From Telmatactis stephensoni (lineage: Eukaryota > Cnidaria > Anthozoa > Actiniaria > Isophelliidae): 64,000 bases of DNA. The notes under the pieces were generated by a model. It searched no databases, was not told the origin of the DNA, and worked only from the letters and a program-made list of their open reading frames with translations. Below are positions 11,243 to 23,394 of the stretch, in pieces (position 1 is the stretch's first letter; the number at the start of each line of letters is the position of its first letter). The stretch is taken from assembly GCA_029948255.1 (NCBI GenBank), contig JALIZF010001770.1, positions 681,330 through 745,329 on the forward strand. Direction: 5' to 3'. A program made the translations under genes and the position numbers.

Positions 11243-12100
11243 ATGACTGTGCTAAACTTCAAAATGATATTTCACTCTTCTGAGAATGGGAAAGTAAATG
11301 GCAGATGCAATTTAATGAATCTAAATGTTTTGTTTTCCACATCTCATAAGAAAAGACCGCTTTCAACCATTTATCACCTAACGAACACACCTCTAGAGGA
11401 GACTACTAAACAAAAGTACTTGGGTGTTGAACTAACTAGTGACTTGGATTGGAGTCATCACATCAGCTGCATAGTAACTAAAGTGAAAAAACTCTTGGTT
11501 TACTATGCCGAAACTTCACTTCCTGCCCATCACATATTAAAGATGTTGCCTACAAAATCCTTGTGCGACCCCAACTTGAATACTGCAGTGCAATATGGGA
11601 TCCGTATGAGAAGGGCAATAATGCAGAGCAGCCAGCTTTGTGATGTGGGATTATAAAATAGAGTCATGTGGTACGAGTATGATCTGCAACATTGGTTGGC
11701 AGAACCTTCAAGAACGCAGAGAGGTCGCCTGTCTTATGCTAATGTACAAATTTCTTTATGGACATGTAGAAGTCTTCAATACCCCTCTTCAGTCAAGTAG
11801 TTGTCAAACACGTCAAGCTTCACAGCTGACCTACAGAAATCTTCAAACTAACAAGAACTGCTACAGATATTCCTTCTTTCCTCGCACTATACCTGAATGG
11901 AACTCACTGCCTTCTAGTCTATGCAGTTCGTCTTTTGTCGAGACTTTTAAAACTGGTTTGACCAATCTAAACATCCAAAGCATTATCATCAAAAGCCACT
12001 ATTATAACTTTGACTGACTTCTGGCCTACGCCTGCATTTAATATATCCCATTAGGTAGTTTTTTTTTCAGTAACATTTAGATTTAGATTTAGATTTACAC
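11243..12100 (+). pseudogene. 5'-truncated LINE (CR1/L2-like) fragment
   Basis: Frames at 11243-11656 and 11640-12017 encode the C-terminal part of a non-LTR reverse transcriptase. Signs are QKYLGVELTSDLDW and, near the end, YSFFPRTIPEWNSLP, both typical of CR1/L2/Jockey-type ORF2 tails. The frames are offset with stops between. The copy ends in a T run and short repeats of 'atttag' (about 12077-12098), which fits the 3' repeat tail of this class. It is dead and 5' truncated. Confidence 0.8.
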
Positions 12101-12229
12101 ATGCCTACAAGAATAATACAGATACCTACCAAATCCTCAACCAAGTCCCATAATTGTTTTCTGGTCAAAAAGTCATCAGAGAATATATCCCCAGGTCTGC
12201 TCTTGTAAATTTTAAGAAGACCTGACCTC

Positions 12230-12703
12230 CAATTTGAACAGCTGGAAAAGAAAATAGAACAATCAATGAATGATGTAGGTTTGAATGTAAAAGATGTCCC
12301 TGGAATTACAGATGCATTTGATGAACTTTCACACCCATTTGATGGACTTGGAGTCATCTCACCAGAATCCTTAACAGATGACCCTAAATTTGTGGTGCAT
12401 ATGATTTAGATCCCCAATAGTCAAACATTACAATTATAAATTATATACCTTGCACCATAAACACCAGTTTTATGTGATAGTATTAACAGATATTGCTTTC
12501 TCATTGTTTGTCTTTAAAGGAACCCTCTAAACATATTCTTGGAACCAAATTGGGTGTAAGGAAAAGTAAAAACAGGAGGATTGTGGAAATTGAGGAAGCA
12601 TTTTACTACATACCAATATTACACACCATACAAACACAACTAGACTCACCCAAGATCCTTACCTTTATTCTAAGTGGCCAAGCCCTGCAAGCAGACAGCA
12701 ATA
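12230..12703 (+). pseudogene. Relic of an unrecognised gene, piece 1
   Basis: Two coding-like pieces lie here: 12230-12410 (FEQLEKKIEQ, FDGLGVISPE) and 12520-12703 (HILGTKLGVRKSK, YYIPILHTIQTQL). They read in the same direction as the pieces at 19525-19606 and 24755-25115. I recall similar uncharacterised cnidarian proteins with this order (IPILxTLQ ... HPLF ... YYDD ... NPxxxKxHxxGxFYFxLxNxPPxYRS). The 6.8-kb transposon starting at 12704 interrupts it. Function is unknown. Confidence 0.5.
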
Positions 12704-12746
12704 GGCTTTTGGCAGGTCTTGTGTGACATTTTAAATTTTAATCCAA

Positions 12747-13020
12747 CAAAAACAAAAATATATTTGAAAAGAACACACCAAAATTAGTAAAAATTGAGAT
12801 TTTGAAGAAGTTTCGATGAATAGCGCCAAATTTATGGGCTGCTGAAGTTTGCATTCTTTGTATAGAAACGTTTGCTGGTGGGCAAGCTATTGCCCACCAC
12901 CGAACGTTTCAAAAGAAAAAGAACCGACTTCGGCCACTGTTTACTTTGACACCATTTATCGAAACTGCTTCAAAATCTCAATTTTTACTAATTTTGGTGT
13001 GTTCTTTTCAAATATATATT
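12747..13020. mobile_element. Foldback MITE inside left TIR of element A
   Basis: Arms of about 65 bp at 12752-12819 and 12957-13020 are near-perfect inverted copies (tatttgaaaagaacacacc, then aaaattagtaaaaattgag). The loop contains a smaller inverted pair around 'ttgctggtgggcaag'. The ends fall on TA, as for mariner-like elements. The insertion separates sequence that is continuous in the right TIR. Diverged relatives are at 34970-35270 and 63555-63788. Confidence 0.75.
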
Positions 13021-13102
13021 CACGTCGGGTTGAACCACCCCTCGAAATCAATCACTGGGGGCGCGCAAAGACTTCTGGTACTAGAGGCTTGAGAAATCCA
13101 AG

Positions 13103-13729
13103 ATGGCGTCTCAATTGAAGCATGAGATTAGAAGCAGCACTCTAAAATGGCAATTATCCGTGAAAAGCCGCGACAAAAAAGATGAATTATTCATTAGAGA
13201 TGTTTTTCGTGAACTTGACGGCCTCATGGAACTGGTATACGAGAAGCATGATGGCTCTTTTGCCAATAAAGACTGCCATAAAATCATAGATGTTTGGCCG
13301 ATGACTAGTAAAGCAATTATTAAAATTCATAAAAGCATCACAAGAAGACTACGAGCTACACCGTCGACATCATCTCCGTATTTCTGCCAGTTTTCGCATG
13401 ATCTCGCCAATGAGGTATTTGGTATTATGAAAGACAATATTCTCGAGCGAACAAGTTTTGGAATTGTGTCATCGAGCACCAGTGTTCTGACTACTATTAA
13501 CATCACTGACAAGAGAAAAGCTGTCTATTTTTTCAACTACATGAACAAGGAAACCATTTTGATAGAAAAAAAGAATTTGCTTCGTAAAGAATTCGAGGAG
13601 AAGGCCTATGCTGAAGTTGTAATATCTAATGAGAAGCCGATGATTTTCAAGTACAACAGCAACAGTCAAACACTTGTGATCTCTTTTTATTATGGATTTT
13701 GGAACTCAGAAGGATTACCACAACATTAA
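13103..13729 (+). CDS. 208-aa ORF of element A, unknown function
   Basis: The ATG at 13103 lies in a good context (aagATGGcg), 80 bp inside the left repeat, and the frame is open to 13729. The product is mixed alpha/beta and lysine-rich with no signal peptide or membrane segment and no motif I recognise. It may be only the first exon, but I see no compelling donor before the stop. It is convergent with the transposase gene. A second ORF in an autonomous DNA transposon often encodes a DNA-binding helper, but that role is guesswork here. Confidence 0.55.
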   Translation: MASQLKHEIRSSTLKWQLSVKSRDKKDELFIRDVFRELDGLMELVYEKHDGSFANKDCHKIIDVWPMTSKAIIKIHKSITRRLRATPSTSSPYFCQFSHDLANEVFGIMKDNILERTSFGIVSSSTSVLTTINITDKRKAVYFFNYMNKETILIEKKNLLRKEFEEKAYAEVVISNEKPMIFKYNSNSQTLVISFYYGFWNSEGLPQH

Positions 13730-14095
13730 GGAGATAGTGATGTTTCAATTCTTAAACTCTTTCGATAGACCAAACAAGGGTAAAACATTATGTTGTTATC
13801 TAGTGGTTTTCATGAACCCATCAAAAAAATTATTACATTTAATTCTTTCCTTATGTGTAACTTGGACTTTCATACTTTAGTATATTATTTTCCTCAGAAA
13901 TCATAGTATTACAAAGTAATACCATGCCTCCTTCTGGATATTAGTGATTTAGTGTCCCCTCAACCTCGGGAGGTTTAGTAAAAGTCCACTAAATCTCCCT
14001 CGGCTTCAGGGATTTAATCACTACCCGTAATATCAGAGTCATGGTATTACTTATAAGAAGTATAGTAATATAGAGTGCAATTATTCTATCTCTGA

Positions 14096-14240
14096 TAGAG
14101 TGAGTGCACTTAACCCGTGAAATATTTAACAGACTACTAGCTACTAGTAGATCTTATTTCCATTGTTCTCTTTTGTGCCTATTGAACTATTACACACTAA
14201 CATTCAATTTTTATTTCATGTTTTAAGTGCGCTCACTCTA
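14096..14240. mobile_element. MITE, TAGAGTG family
   Basis: Inverted ends TAGAGTGAGTGCACTTA and TAAGTGCGCTCACTCTA enclose about 110 bp of AT-rich DNA. TA at both outer ends fits Tc1/mariner-type insertion. The same end type recurs at 14784, 58103, 58286, 60856 and 61549. Confidence 0.7.
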
Positions 14241-14783
14241 TACAAAATGGAATTTTGTACAAAATAGTGCTAATTATTTAATAGAAGACAAACAATTTTG
14301 CACTAATTTGCAATGCTTGTTTCAGAAAGCTATATTTCACATGCATGCAGGGGTGGATATACAATTTTTCAAAGGGGAGTGGAAAAAATGTCAAACAGGG
14401 TCAATAGACTTTATGTAAGTTACAAAATTTGAATGACAGTAATTAACAGAATTCAATAGGAATCAATAATTCAGTTCACTGCATACACTCCAGAAATTGT
14501 GACTTAAATTCTTTCTTATATTTTATTGAACATTAGAAAAAAAACTTTTTGAAATTTTTGTGATCAAAATGGGGTTGGAATCCCCTGGTAAGTGGTATTT
14601 ATTTCAAGGAAATACAGTAAAACAAGCTATACAACATTGGCTCTCGGTGGTGACAAATCCCCAGCCATGGCACCTCTACTGGGTATAGGCAAAGTACCAA
14701 GGGTGCCCAGTCCCCCACCAGGGCCCATATTGGTCGAAGTCGGGGTTCACATTGACTCATTCATTACTCTGATAACAACGTTT

Positions 14784-14955
14784 TAGAGTGCACACACTTA
14801 ATCCATTTTGAAAAAACTAAATTATGATGTCACAGGTCACGTGACACCCCTGTGATCACAAAAACACTCCAAAAATGTTTTAACTTAAAAGTTCCACAAT
14901 ATATATCATATGCTAAAATAACTTATTATTTCACGGATTAAGTGCGTGCACTCTA
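14784..14955. mobile_element. MITE, TAGAGTG family
   Basis: Ends TAGAGTGCACACACTTA and TAAGTGCGTGCACTCTA are inverted. It lies 12 bp downstream of the stop codon of the element A transposase gene (14968), so it may form part of that transcript's 3' end. Confidence 0.7.
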
Positions 14956-14967
14956 GAACAACAACTC

Positions 14968-17900
14968 CTAATTATTGACTGGAGCATTTGCAAAGGCTTT
15001 AAGATCAGGAGAGACTTTTCTGTCAGCAGCACTCTTCTTTAGTGATTTCATCATATCACTGCAGCAGATTTCACAGGCTTCAGATTCTGCACTTGACTTG
15101 GGGAGCCCACAGTAACAGTAGTTCTTGTTTTTAAGAACTCGATCAGGAATATATGAATTGTTTCCCTTGTTGCCATTGTAGGTTACACTGTAAGGATCCA
15201 TACGCCGTAACCAAATCATACTCACAAATTCATGTCTGAAGACTGTCCACCATTGTTGGTGTTTCCTGCCTTTGCATGAATTTTCTAAGTACTGTTTGAG
15301 TTTAATATGTTTGGCCTCACGACCTATCAAATGATCAATAACAATGTTACATTAGTGTATGATTGTTTGTGTCTGCATTAACTTTGAACTACAAATTTGT
15401 ATATGCTTGAACATACATCCATAAACCATAAGGATAATCCAATAAACTGGTATTGAATACACGACTTTCATAATGGCCACTGCTAATTAGCATAAATAGT
15501 GAAAAGTTACTATTTCTGGAACTGTATCAATTTGAAATTATTAAGATTGTTGATTTTGATAATTTGTGCAATTTTCAAAACAAAACATTAAATCCTTGAC
15601 AAGATACGGGGATTTAAAATTCTGAAAATGCACCAAAATGAGGCTACCAAGGCTTTTGGTCAAAATTACATACAAAACTCTCTATTTTTGACAGCGCATA
15701 ACTTTTTCGATATTGAACCAAAAGTGATAAAATTTTCTGAAAATATTTGTCTTGAAGTAATTTCTCACATAGCATTGATAATTTCTTGCACTTTTTCTCT
15801 ACTGGAAAAAACTGAATTATGAAAGTGGTCTATTGCTGTTAACTTGATAGATAATGTGGTCATTCACACAAGTCATAATAATTAAAATTAATAAATAAAT
15901 GAATCAATGACTGAATGAATGGATGAATGAATGGATGAATGAATGAATGAATGGATGGATGGATGGATGGATGGATGGATGGATGGATGGATGGATGGAT
16001 GAATGGATGGATGGATGGATGGATGGATGAATGAATGGATGGATGAATGGATGAATGAATGAATGAATGAATGAATGAATGAATGAATGAATGAATGAAT
16101 GAATGAATAAATAAATTACCTTGCATTGAATTAAGGCCTAAACCATACCCCCACATGTCGTATAGCTGTGATGTATGATGAGGGATGACATAACCAACAG
16201 TCCATGTAGTAGGGGTTACTCCATCCAGAAACAATCTAAGTACTGTGAAATAGTTGTGGCAGTATGTTTTCAGTTGATCTATCTCTTCTTTAGTGATTTT
16301 TATCCTTGTATATAGAGATACAGCATTCCTTAGGTTGATAGCAGCATACGCCAAGGCATGCAACTTAAGAATGATGCTATTATGCAATGTTGTTATACCA
16401 AGGAGTGTCTGGATAAGATAAGCAAAGTTCCAAGAAAAGTTTTTCGATTCAAGCCCAGTGAATCGGTACGAAAATTCCTGATTGGATTTTCTTTTCTCGC
16501 TGAACCATCGCTCAATAGCTTTGCAGAGTCGTCCACACTTTAAAGTGCCCTTAACACAATTTACTAGTTTAACCATAGGAGAAGTATTTGGTAAATCACT
16601 AATTGTTTTTGCAGATTTCAGATGACCATTATCAGTAAACTGCATTGCTATTTTAAGCAAAAACATGAACCAGTGCTGCCAGGCATTATTGGTGCAATGC
16701 AATGGTTCAGCTTTGATAAAGTCAATGTACTTGCCAAGGGGAGGTGTAAATTCTTGTCTAGAGTTCTTAGAAGCTATAAAGGTAGTAACCTTACTTCGTT
16801 CCTTTCCATCGGGATCTCTCAAAGTAGACTTATACTTTTCTACTTCTTTAACAACCCTTAGCCTCTGTGTAAAATCCCACTCTTGCCAAGTTGCCTTTTT
16901 GTCACCAATACTACCATTAAGTTCACCTTTATCTTTCTTGCTTACATTGGCAAAAGAAGAAAAGAACGTTGCGGCGTTGTTCAACTCGCCCGACATTGTC
17001 GAGACCCACTTCATGTCAGAGGGAAATAGCTGAAACTTGAATGTAACTTTGTTTCCTTTGTTAGTTGTAAGTTGAGTGTTTTCAATTTCTTCTATTTCCT
17101 GTCTGATATGCTTAGTATATTCAATCATCATCTGACAGTCCTCTGGACAGTTGGCCCCAGCCAGTAAGTGATTTTCATTACAACTCTGTACACGGTGTAA
17201 TAAATTCAGGAAACTCACTAGGTAGGCTATTGAAATAAAAATATATATTTTTGATAAATAAATTAATATATCATTGCTTGAACAGTTAATTTCAATGAAT
17301 CAATAAATAAATAATGAACCTACAATAACTGTTATTACATAATATACAAATGATATCATACATGCATGTATGTATACATGAGTGTCATACATGAACGCAC
17401 TATGCTATCTAGTGATTTTCATAACCTGTGAATACTTCCCGTCACATTTAGTACTAGTACGTACTAATCCCTTCCTTTCTTTTGTTTGATTCTGGCTATT
17501 ATTATCTAATATACGTGGCAACTTTTGTTTCAAGGGTCTATGAAAACCGCTTTATATCACTCTCTATTGATAAGGTGACAATAAATAAGTCACACAAACA
17601 TTTCATATCAGGTGTATTGAGCCCCATATGGGCACCCGCTCATAAACATAGATGTTAAATTATCATATTCATTATATCATCATTTTATGTAAAATAATTA
17701 CTCACCTGTAGCTGATTCATCTCGTCCAAAGGGAGCACCGTCTGCCCCTAATGCCACATAAAATACCATTTTCTCCCCTTTGAACCAGTGAAGACAGGGC
17801 TTTACCTCATCAAGAAATAAATAGAGGTCTGCGAGCTCCAACAACAATGGTTTTAAAGGCCTGTACACACCAGGGAAATGGGGAATAGAAAGATTACCAG

Positions 17901-19203
17901 TCAAGTTCTCAAAGTCAAGAGCGTCTCCAATGTGGATTCCTTTAATGATTTTCATGAGATTTTGGTAACTGATCATTTTTGGGATTTCGCATCCCGTCAT
18001 GAATTGTGTTTTCTCGTTGTTTCTTGATATCCCATCTTCATTATAAACAATGTCTGTGCAATTTCTTATACTCGTGTATTTTCTTTTGGTCATAATACCG
18101 CCTTCGTATAACATCCTTACACTTCGCACTTGATTACCCTTACTCTTTTCATATGTTTTTATCTTATTGCGTACAATTTTCGGTAAGACATGTTGGTTGC
18201 ATGTATTAGACCCAGATATCAGTCTGTGAATATCTTCCTTTGGTGCTGCACTGATCAAAGTGGTCCATAAACCATCAATAACTGGTTTAACATTTGCTGC
18301 ATTGGTTGTGTTTGCACAGTGCACAGGCCTTAGAGCAGCTAAAGTCTTTTTCTTGCGCCTAAGTGCCTGTGCCTCCGAAAGGTTAAGTTTATCACTTGTA
18401 TCCTTTTTTGTTTCGCTTTCAACTCGTGTGGTTCTTGGAACTTTTGGTGGGGATACATTTTCTAGATTGTCGATACTTGTAGCTAAATCTGCAGACTGAT
18501 AAATGAAGACAATTAATATGCAAGTCTGGGTATACATACAGTATACAGATGCTTGGTATAGTAAGGATAAACACCATGCACTGCAGATGATCATATAATA
18601 AATACGTGAAATCATCAAAAATAATATCCTAATATATGTAAATGTTTACAGAAATAAAAATGAAAATGACAAAAAAAAAGGATTTGTTACTCAGTCTCAG
18701 GTTTTGAATCATTTCATTAAGATTAGCTGTGGTACACCAGCAATAAGAATCAATGTACGTGTACATGTGAATTTATTAAAGCTTACCCTTCGTCTCTTCC
18801 TATAGAGCTTTTCTTCTAGTGAATGGATCTCTTTATTAACTTTATCTACTTCTGTACGCTTTGTTTTAAGCTGATCATTCAGATCATTGAGCTGTTCATC
18901 GAGTTTCAGTGTCTCTTCAACGAGTAACTGCTGTTGGTGTTTTTTGGTCTTGTTGAAGAGACCAAGAGGGAACCTTAGTTTGCCAGCTCGTTCTACTGTT
19001 GTCTGAACCCTATGGAATTTTTTTTTCAAATTTAAGTCTCAAAAGAAAAGAAAAGAAAATTCTGAAAAGACTATGCATCGAGCTACAATCGTATGACTTT
19101 ACAATTATTCAACAGCTCTTCAGTGGCATAAAAAAAGCTTGAAAAAAGCTTACCTCTCTCGTGATTCCGCATGAGAAGAATTGTCAGATGCCTCTCCAAT
19201 CAT
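14968..19203 (-). CDS. Element A transposase-like protein, 841 aa, five exons
   Basis: Exons are 19154-19203, 18787-19009, 17706-18495, 16120-17226 and 14968-15323. All junctions have GT-AG borders and keep one open frame of 842 codons. The ATG is at 19203, 320 bp inside the right TIR end. The N-terminal part has a basic segment and a coiled coil (residues about 45-85). Likely catalytic acids are D343 in GADGAPFG, D425 in FPSDMKW and E726 in SMQGREAKH. The roughly 300-residue gap before E resembles hAT and RAG/Transib transposases, which carry a helical insertion there. A cysteine pair cluster (CYCG ... CEICC, about 793-811) ends the protein. I recall related uncharacterised cnidarian proteins with GADGAPFG and FSSFANV motifs. 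No lesion is visible. The biochemical role is inferred. Confidence 0.75.
15897..16113. repeat. Microsatellite (gaat/ggat)n in intron 4
   Basis: About 215 bp of four-base repeats mixes gaat and ggat blocks. It lies in the intron between the last two exons of the element A gene, a few bases from the donor at 16119. The apparent FIHSFIHS peptide frame is repeat-derived and is not part of the protein. Confidence 0.95.
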
Positions 19204-19524
19204 GGATTGAAAAAAACTTAAAAATAGCACTAATATACAACCAATATACATGGTTTTAAAGCTTGGAAAACGAAGAATAAGTACAAACACGCCATGATCC
19301 TCGATTTAGTGCCTAAACCTCTTAAAGCTCGGTCACAGTTGGCCGATTTTCTGAATATCTATTGATTACCACCCATAAGCCTTTGCAAGGGCACTCCCAG
19401 GCGCCATTTTGAATTTTCCAACACACGTTCAAATGACTGCTATGGGGGGGGGGTGGTTCAACCCAACGTGATTTGTTTTTGTTGGATTAAAATTTAAAAT
19501 GTCACGCAAGACCTGCCAAAAGCC

Positions 19525-19606
19525 CATTCTGATATTCTTAAAGATTTCAGTAAAGGCACTTTTGTACAAGAACATCCTTTGTTTGGCTGTGATGACTATG
19601 CTTTAA
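19525..19606 (+). pseudogene. Relic gene, piece 2, between two transposons
   Basis: This 82-bp scrap encodes DILKDFSKGTF followed by EHPLFGCDDYAL. It reads on from piece 1 at 12230-12703 and into piece 3 at 24755, which begins LLMYYDDVN. It is bounded exactly by element A on the left and the Mutator-like element on the right, so both landed in the same old gene. Confidence 0.5.
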
Positions 19607-19870
19607 GGTGTCTCGATCGAAATTCCGAGCGCATCTAGGCGATTCGATAAAATGCTTCCAAAATCTTCCTTTTGTCTTTGATTGCAATAAAAATTTTTGC
19701 TTATTGTACGTCATTTATTGAAAATCACTAAAAATATATGGAAAATTGCAATTTATGCAAAATTGAGGGCTAAGATTTGAACGGCATTCACAGAATCATG
19801 AAACGCTAACCTAATCTAGCTGGTGGATCAGTAGGAAAAAAATTGTAGGACAGGATTCTGAGATAATTAC

Positions 19871-20073
19871 GATGTTTGAAATTGTACCTCTTGAACTGAC
19901 TCGGAAGTTTGGACTCTTCTTGCGTTATCGAGTTTAGCTTTAACGCTGTCACAATACAAGGCACCTTCACGTTGCTGCTGCCCAAATTGTGAGCTGTTAT
20001 CGATGTTTGAAATTGTACCTCTTCAACTGACTCGGAAGTTTGGACTCTTCTTGCTTTATCGAGTTTAGCTTTA
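19871..20073. repeat. Subterminal direct duplication in left TIR of the Mutator-like element
   Basis: A 70-bp segment (gatgtttgaaattgtacctc onward to gagtttagctttA) occurs at 19871-19940 and again at 20004-20073 with few differences. The right TIR has one copy, so this is a later internal duplication or a copy of subterminal binding sites. Confidence 0.75.
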
Positions 20074-20349
20074 GGGAGTCTCGTTTTTAATAACGAGAAT
20101 TCCAACAAGGAAATAGAAAAAAAAATCGCAGTATTTCAGGGCACTAGGTGCAAGGAAATGGGAGAAGGTTAACGCCAAGCTGAAAAACAAGTTAAAACTC
20201 TTTTCAACAACATGTGGTGAGATTATATTATTATATTTTGTTGTATGTACATAGAATATTCACTATTGTTTTAAAACACAAAATTCAATCTCACGACTGT
20301 GAGATCAGTGATATTTCAATAAACTACTGATTGATCTATCTCTATTCTG

Positions 20350-22640
20350 GTTAAGAGAAAGAAAGAAAGCCTCAAGAACCAAGTTTCCAAGAAAATGAGC
20401 GTTGGAAGAGCCCTCAAACCAGATCCTACACCAATAACGTCCGCCAAAACAACCCAGTAATAATTGCTGAAGTAAAGTCTCTTGGACTTCAAAACTGTGT
20501 GCATTGCAACGAAGGACCATTGGACTTTTCCAATGTAGCCAGCTACCAACATGACCAAATGCACCTGCAGGTTGTGTGCGATAGGTGCCAACATACAAAT
20601 TCCATAAACCTATTTTCCAGCAAGAGTGAGGACGGTGACACTGCACAATGTGGAAGGAAAAAGAACCCCCTGGCAAGAAAAGCTGCCCTTGGGTGTCTAC
20701 ACCAGGGGTTGGGGCACTCTCATTATGAGGGGCTGATGGCGACCATATGGATACAACTTGGCTTCTAACACATTCAAACGTGTGGAGAGAGAAGTTGGGA
20801 AAGCCATCGAACAGACAGTTGAGGAAAGCTGCACCAAGTGGAGAGAACAGGAAAGCTCAGCAAGCAGTGGAGGGATGAAGGTGTCGTTTGATCAGGGATG
20901 GCAAAAGCAGGGACGAATGCACAATTCCCTTACAGGACAAGGTACGTTAGTGGGCCTTGAAACTGGAAAGTGCACTGGCTTTGGCACCAGGAATTCCTAC
21001 TGCCGAACTTGTATCGAAGCAGAAAAGAAAGGTATAGTCGCAGCAGCCCATGACTGTCGCCGTAACCATCGTGGCTCATCAAAATCCATGGAAGCCGCCG
21101 TAGCAATTGAGGTCTTTCAAAAAGACAACTACAGTACTTTGATTGGTGATGATGACTCCACAGTTATCGCTAAACTTTGTGAAGAAGTGAATGTCGGCAT
21201 TGAAAAGTGGTCTGATGTCAACCACGCCACATGCACCATGGCAAAGGCATTATACGAAAAGCATTGTACAAATTTTGGTCTGAACAATGACAAACTGACT
21301 GATAAAGTAATTGGTTATATCAAGATGTGCTTTTCTTATGCTGTTTATCAAAATTGAAACAATCTGGACGGTCTGGCAAAAGCAGTTGGTGCAATTGTTC
21401 CACACTGTTTTGGAGAACATGACAATTGCAGCATTTGGTGTCAATATAAAGACAACAATGAAGGGTATCGACATGCCTCCTTACCAGGTGGACGAGATCT
21501 TCAAGGAGATGCATTAAGGCAGTTTCTAACAAGTGTGTTACAGACTTTCACAAAGAATGAAGTGGCAAAAAAGTTGGCCCCCTTTGGCTCGTCTCAAAGA
21601 AATGAGTGTTTAAATAGCATTGTGGGTATGAAAAATTAAAAAAAGAGGTTCTATGGAGGATCAGAAAGCAGTGACTTTCGGACTGCCGCTGCAGTTGCCC
21701 AATTCAATGAGAAATTTAGTTATCTAATTGATGTAGAAGCAAAGCTGAGTAAAATTTGTGATGAAAATCTATCTAGTTATGTTGATCGGATGCAAAAAAA
21801 GAGGAAACAAAGTTCACAGAGAAAAGCAAAGACGTCAACGAAGAAAAGAAGAAAGGAACTAAAAAAGACACGTAAATCACAGCAAACTCGCGCACAGGAA
21901 AAGGAGGGGACTACTTACCATTCTGGTGTCGGTATAGAGGTCATAACAGACGAAGAAGTTCGAAAATTGGCTGTCAGTGACAAGAAAACTGCCGTAGAAG
22001 ATGTGCTAAAAGAAAAGAAGTGCAAACCTGAGAAACCGGCTCTGCCAAGAAAACCATCAAATCTTGACAACCCTGCCTATTTTATCTATGATATTGAAAC
22101 CACTGGTCTAAGCAAAGAGGCTGAACTTATTCAGCTATCATGCATACAAACGACAGGGGAAGATACTTTTACCAAGTACCTCGTCCCAAAATGTTCCATA
22201 GACAAAAGTGCTGCTAAAGTTACCGGACTAACCATTGGCTATGTGAGTGGGCGTCGAGCTTTGTATAAAAACAAAAGAGAAGTTGAGGCTCAAGATAACG
22301 TTGAAAGTGTGTTGGAAAACGTTTGCAAATACTTGAATGATCACTCAGCTGGCAACCCTTGTGTTTTGATTGCACACAATGGAAACACATTTGATGCCCC
22401 TCGACTAATAAATGGTTTGGCCTCTTGCAATGCTGCTCAGAACTTAGAGAAAGTATATTTTGAGGATTCTTTACTGGCATTACGTAAGTTTCTAGGTCGA
22501 ACAAAGCATCTAAAACTGGTTGACGTATACAAAGAAGTGTTTCATTGTGCATTGCGCATGATGCCTTGGAGGATTGCAAGGCGCTGAAGAGAATTATAAA
22601 TCACTATGGCACACCAATGTCTTTTGAATACAATCAAGCC
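20350..22640 (+). pseudogene. Mutator-like transposase fused to DEDDh exonuclease (broken)
   Basis: The reading begins with a CVHC ... CDRC zinc-finger-like region (about 20490-20590). The transposase core has SFDQGWQKQGR (first D), KWSDVNHAT (second D) and GSSQRNECLN (E). A lysine-rich linker (about 21790-21900) leads to a 3'-5' exonuclease domain with ExoI DIETTGL, ExoII HNGNTFDAPRL and ExoIII HDALEDCKAL, the DnaQ/DEDDh pattern. The core matches what I recall as the metazoan Mutator-like transposase domain of Pfam. Lesions are a frameshift near 20755, a TGA at 21355, a TAA at 21637 and a frameshift near 22550 inside ExoIII. No in-frame start ATG is clear upstream of 20490. This copy is dead but all catalytic positions remain legible. 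Confidence 0.8.
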
Positions 22641-23394
22641 ACTCTCATTTTATATTCAAGCAAGGGACCACAAGACTCAAATTGCTAGAGTAAAAGATTC
22701 CTATAGAGGGAGGCTGCCGTGTGCGCCTATCACAGATCGCTTGAGATCGCGAAGACGCCCTGGTTTCATATATGGCATGCAAACAGCGAGGACACCCTAG
22801 AATAACTGACGATGTAGGTCTGCTAACTGATATTTTGACTGTTCTTTGAAATTAAGGTAAGATGCTAAGCACTTTAAAAAAACCTTTAGGAGACTACATA
22901 CTAAATTCGAAAGTCAAAGTTTGGGTGTTACGTAGTATGAACCGAAAAAAGTAAGATACTGAACATTTGCTGGTTTGAGTACATTCAATGCAAGTCAATG
23001 CATTTGGTGATTCGATCAGTATTTTGTGTAAGCTAGTTTCGTAAATCGATTTAGCTTTTCAGGTTTTCTTTCTTTGTGCTTCCTTCATATTTTAAAACAC
23101 TATAATCTGGTTTCTTTGTCTTTACACACTTGGCCGAAATAAATCTCATTCTCGTAAAAAAAAACACAAATATCTCTGAATATGACGAAAGTTCTCTTCA
23201 TTTTTCTTTGAAAAAAAGAATGAGAATAAAAGCTGAAGTTGCGGTGTATAAATTAACAAAGTATGCATGTTAACACCCCCTGTCAAAAGTGTGAATTCCT
23301 TAGAGGCTAGCTAATTTGCATAGTGGCAATCTGATAACAACTCACAATTCGGGCGGCAGCGACGTGAAGGTGCCTTGTATTGTGACTGCGTTAA

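Larger units (their letters stand above)
12704..19524. mobile_element. 6.8-kb DNA transposon with two genes (element A)
   Basis: Terminal inverted repeats begin GGCTTTTGGCAGGTCTTG and extend at least 50 bp (12704-12755 against 19470-19524), with a continuation 'cgtYgggttgaaccaccc' at 13022-13041 and 19448-19468. The left repeat is split by a foldback MITE. Inside are a 208-aa ORF on the plus strand next to the left end and a five-exon 841-aa transposase-like gene on the minus strand next to the right end, transcribed toward each other. The element separates two pieces of one relic coding region. I could not find a convincing target duplication, so the superfamily is not assigned. Confidence 0.75.

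Noticed and set aside
15860..16110. Open frame extending into a repetitive FIHSFIHP peptide
   Set aside because: It is translation of the gaat/ggat microsatellite past the exon donor at 16119; splicing to 15323 keeps the conserved QGREAKH motif.
12704..19524. Transib/RAG element
   Set aside because: The ends do not begin CACWRTG and no 5-bp GC-rich target duplication was found, so only a loose catalytic resemblance remains.
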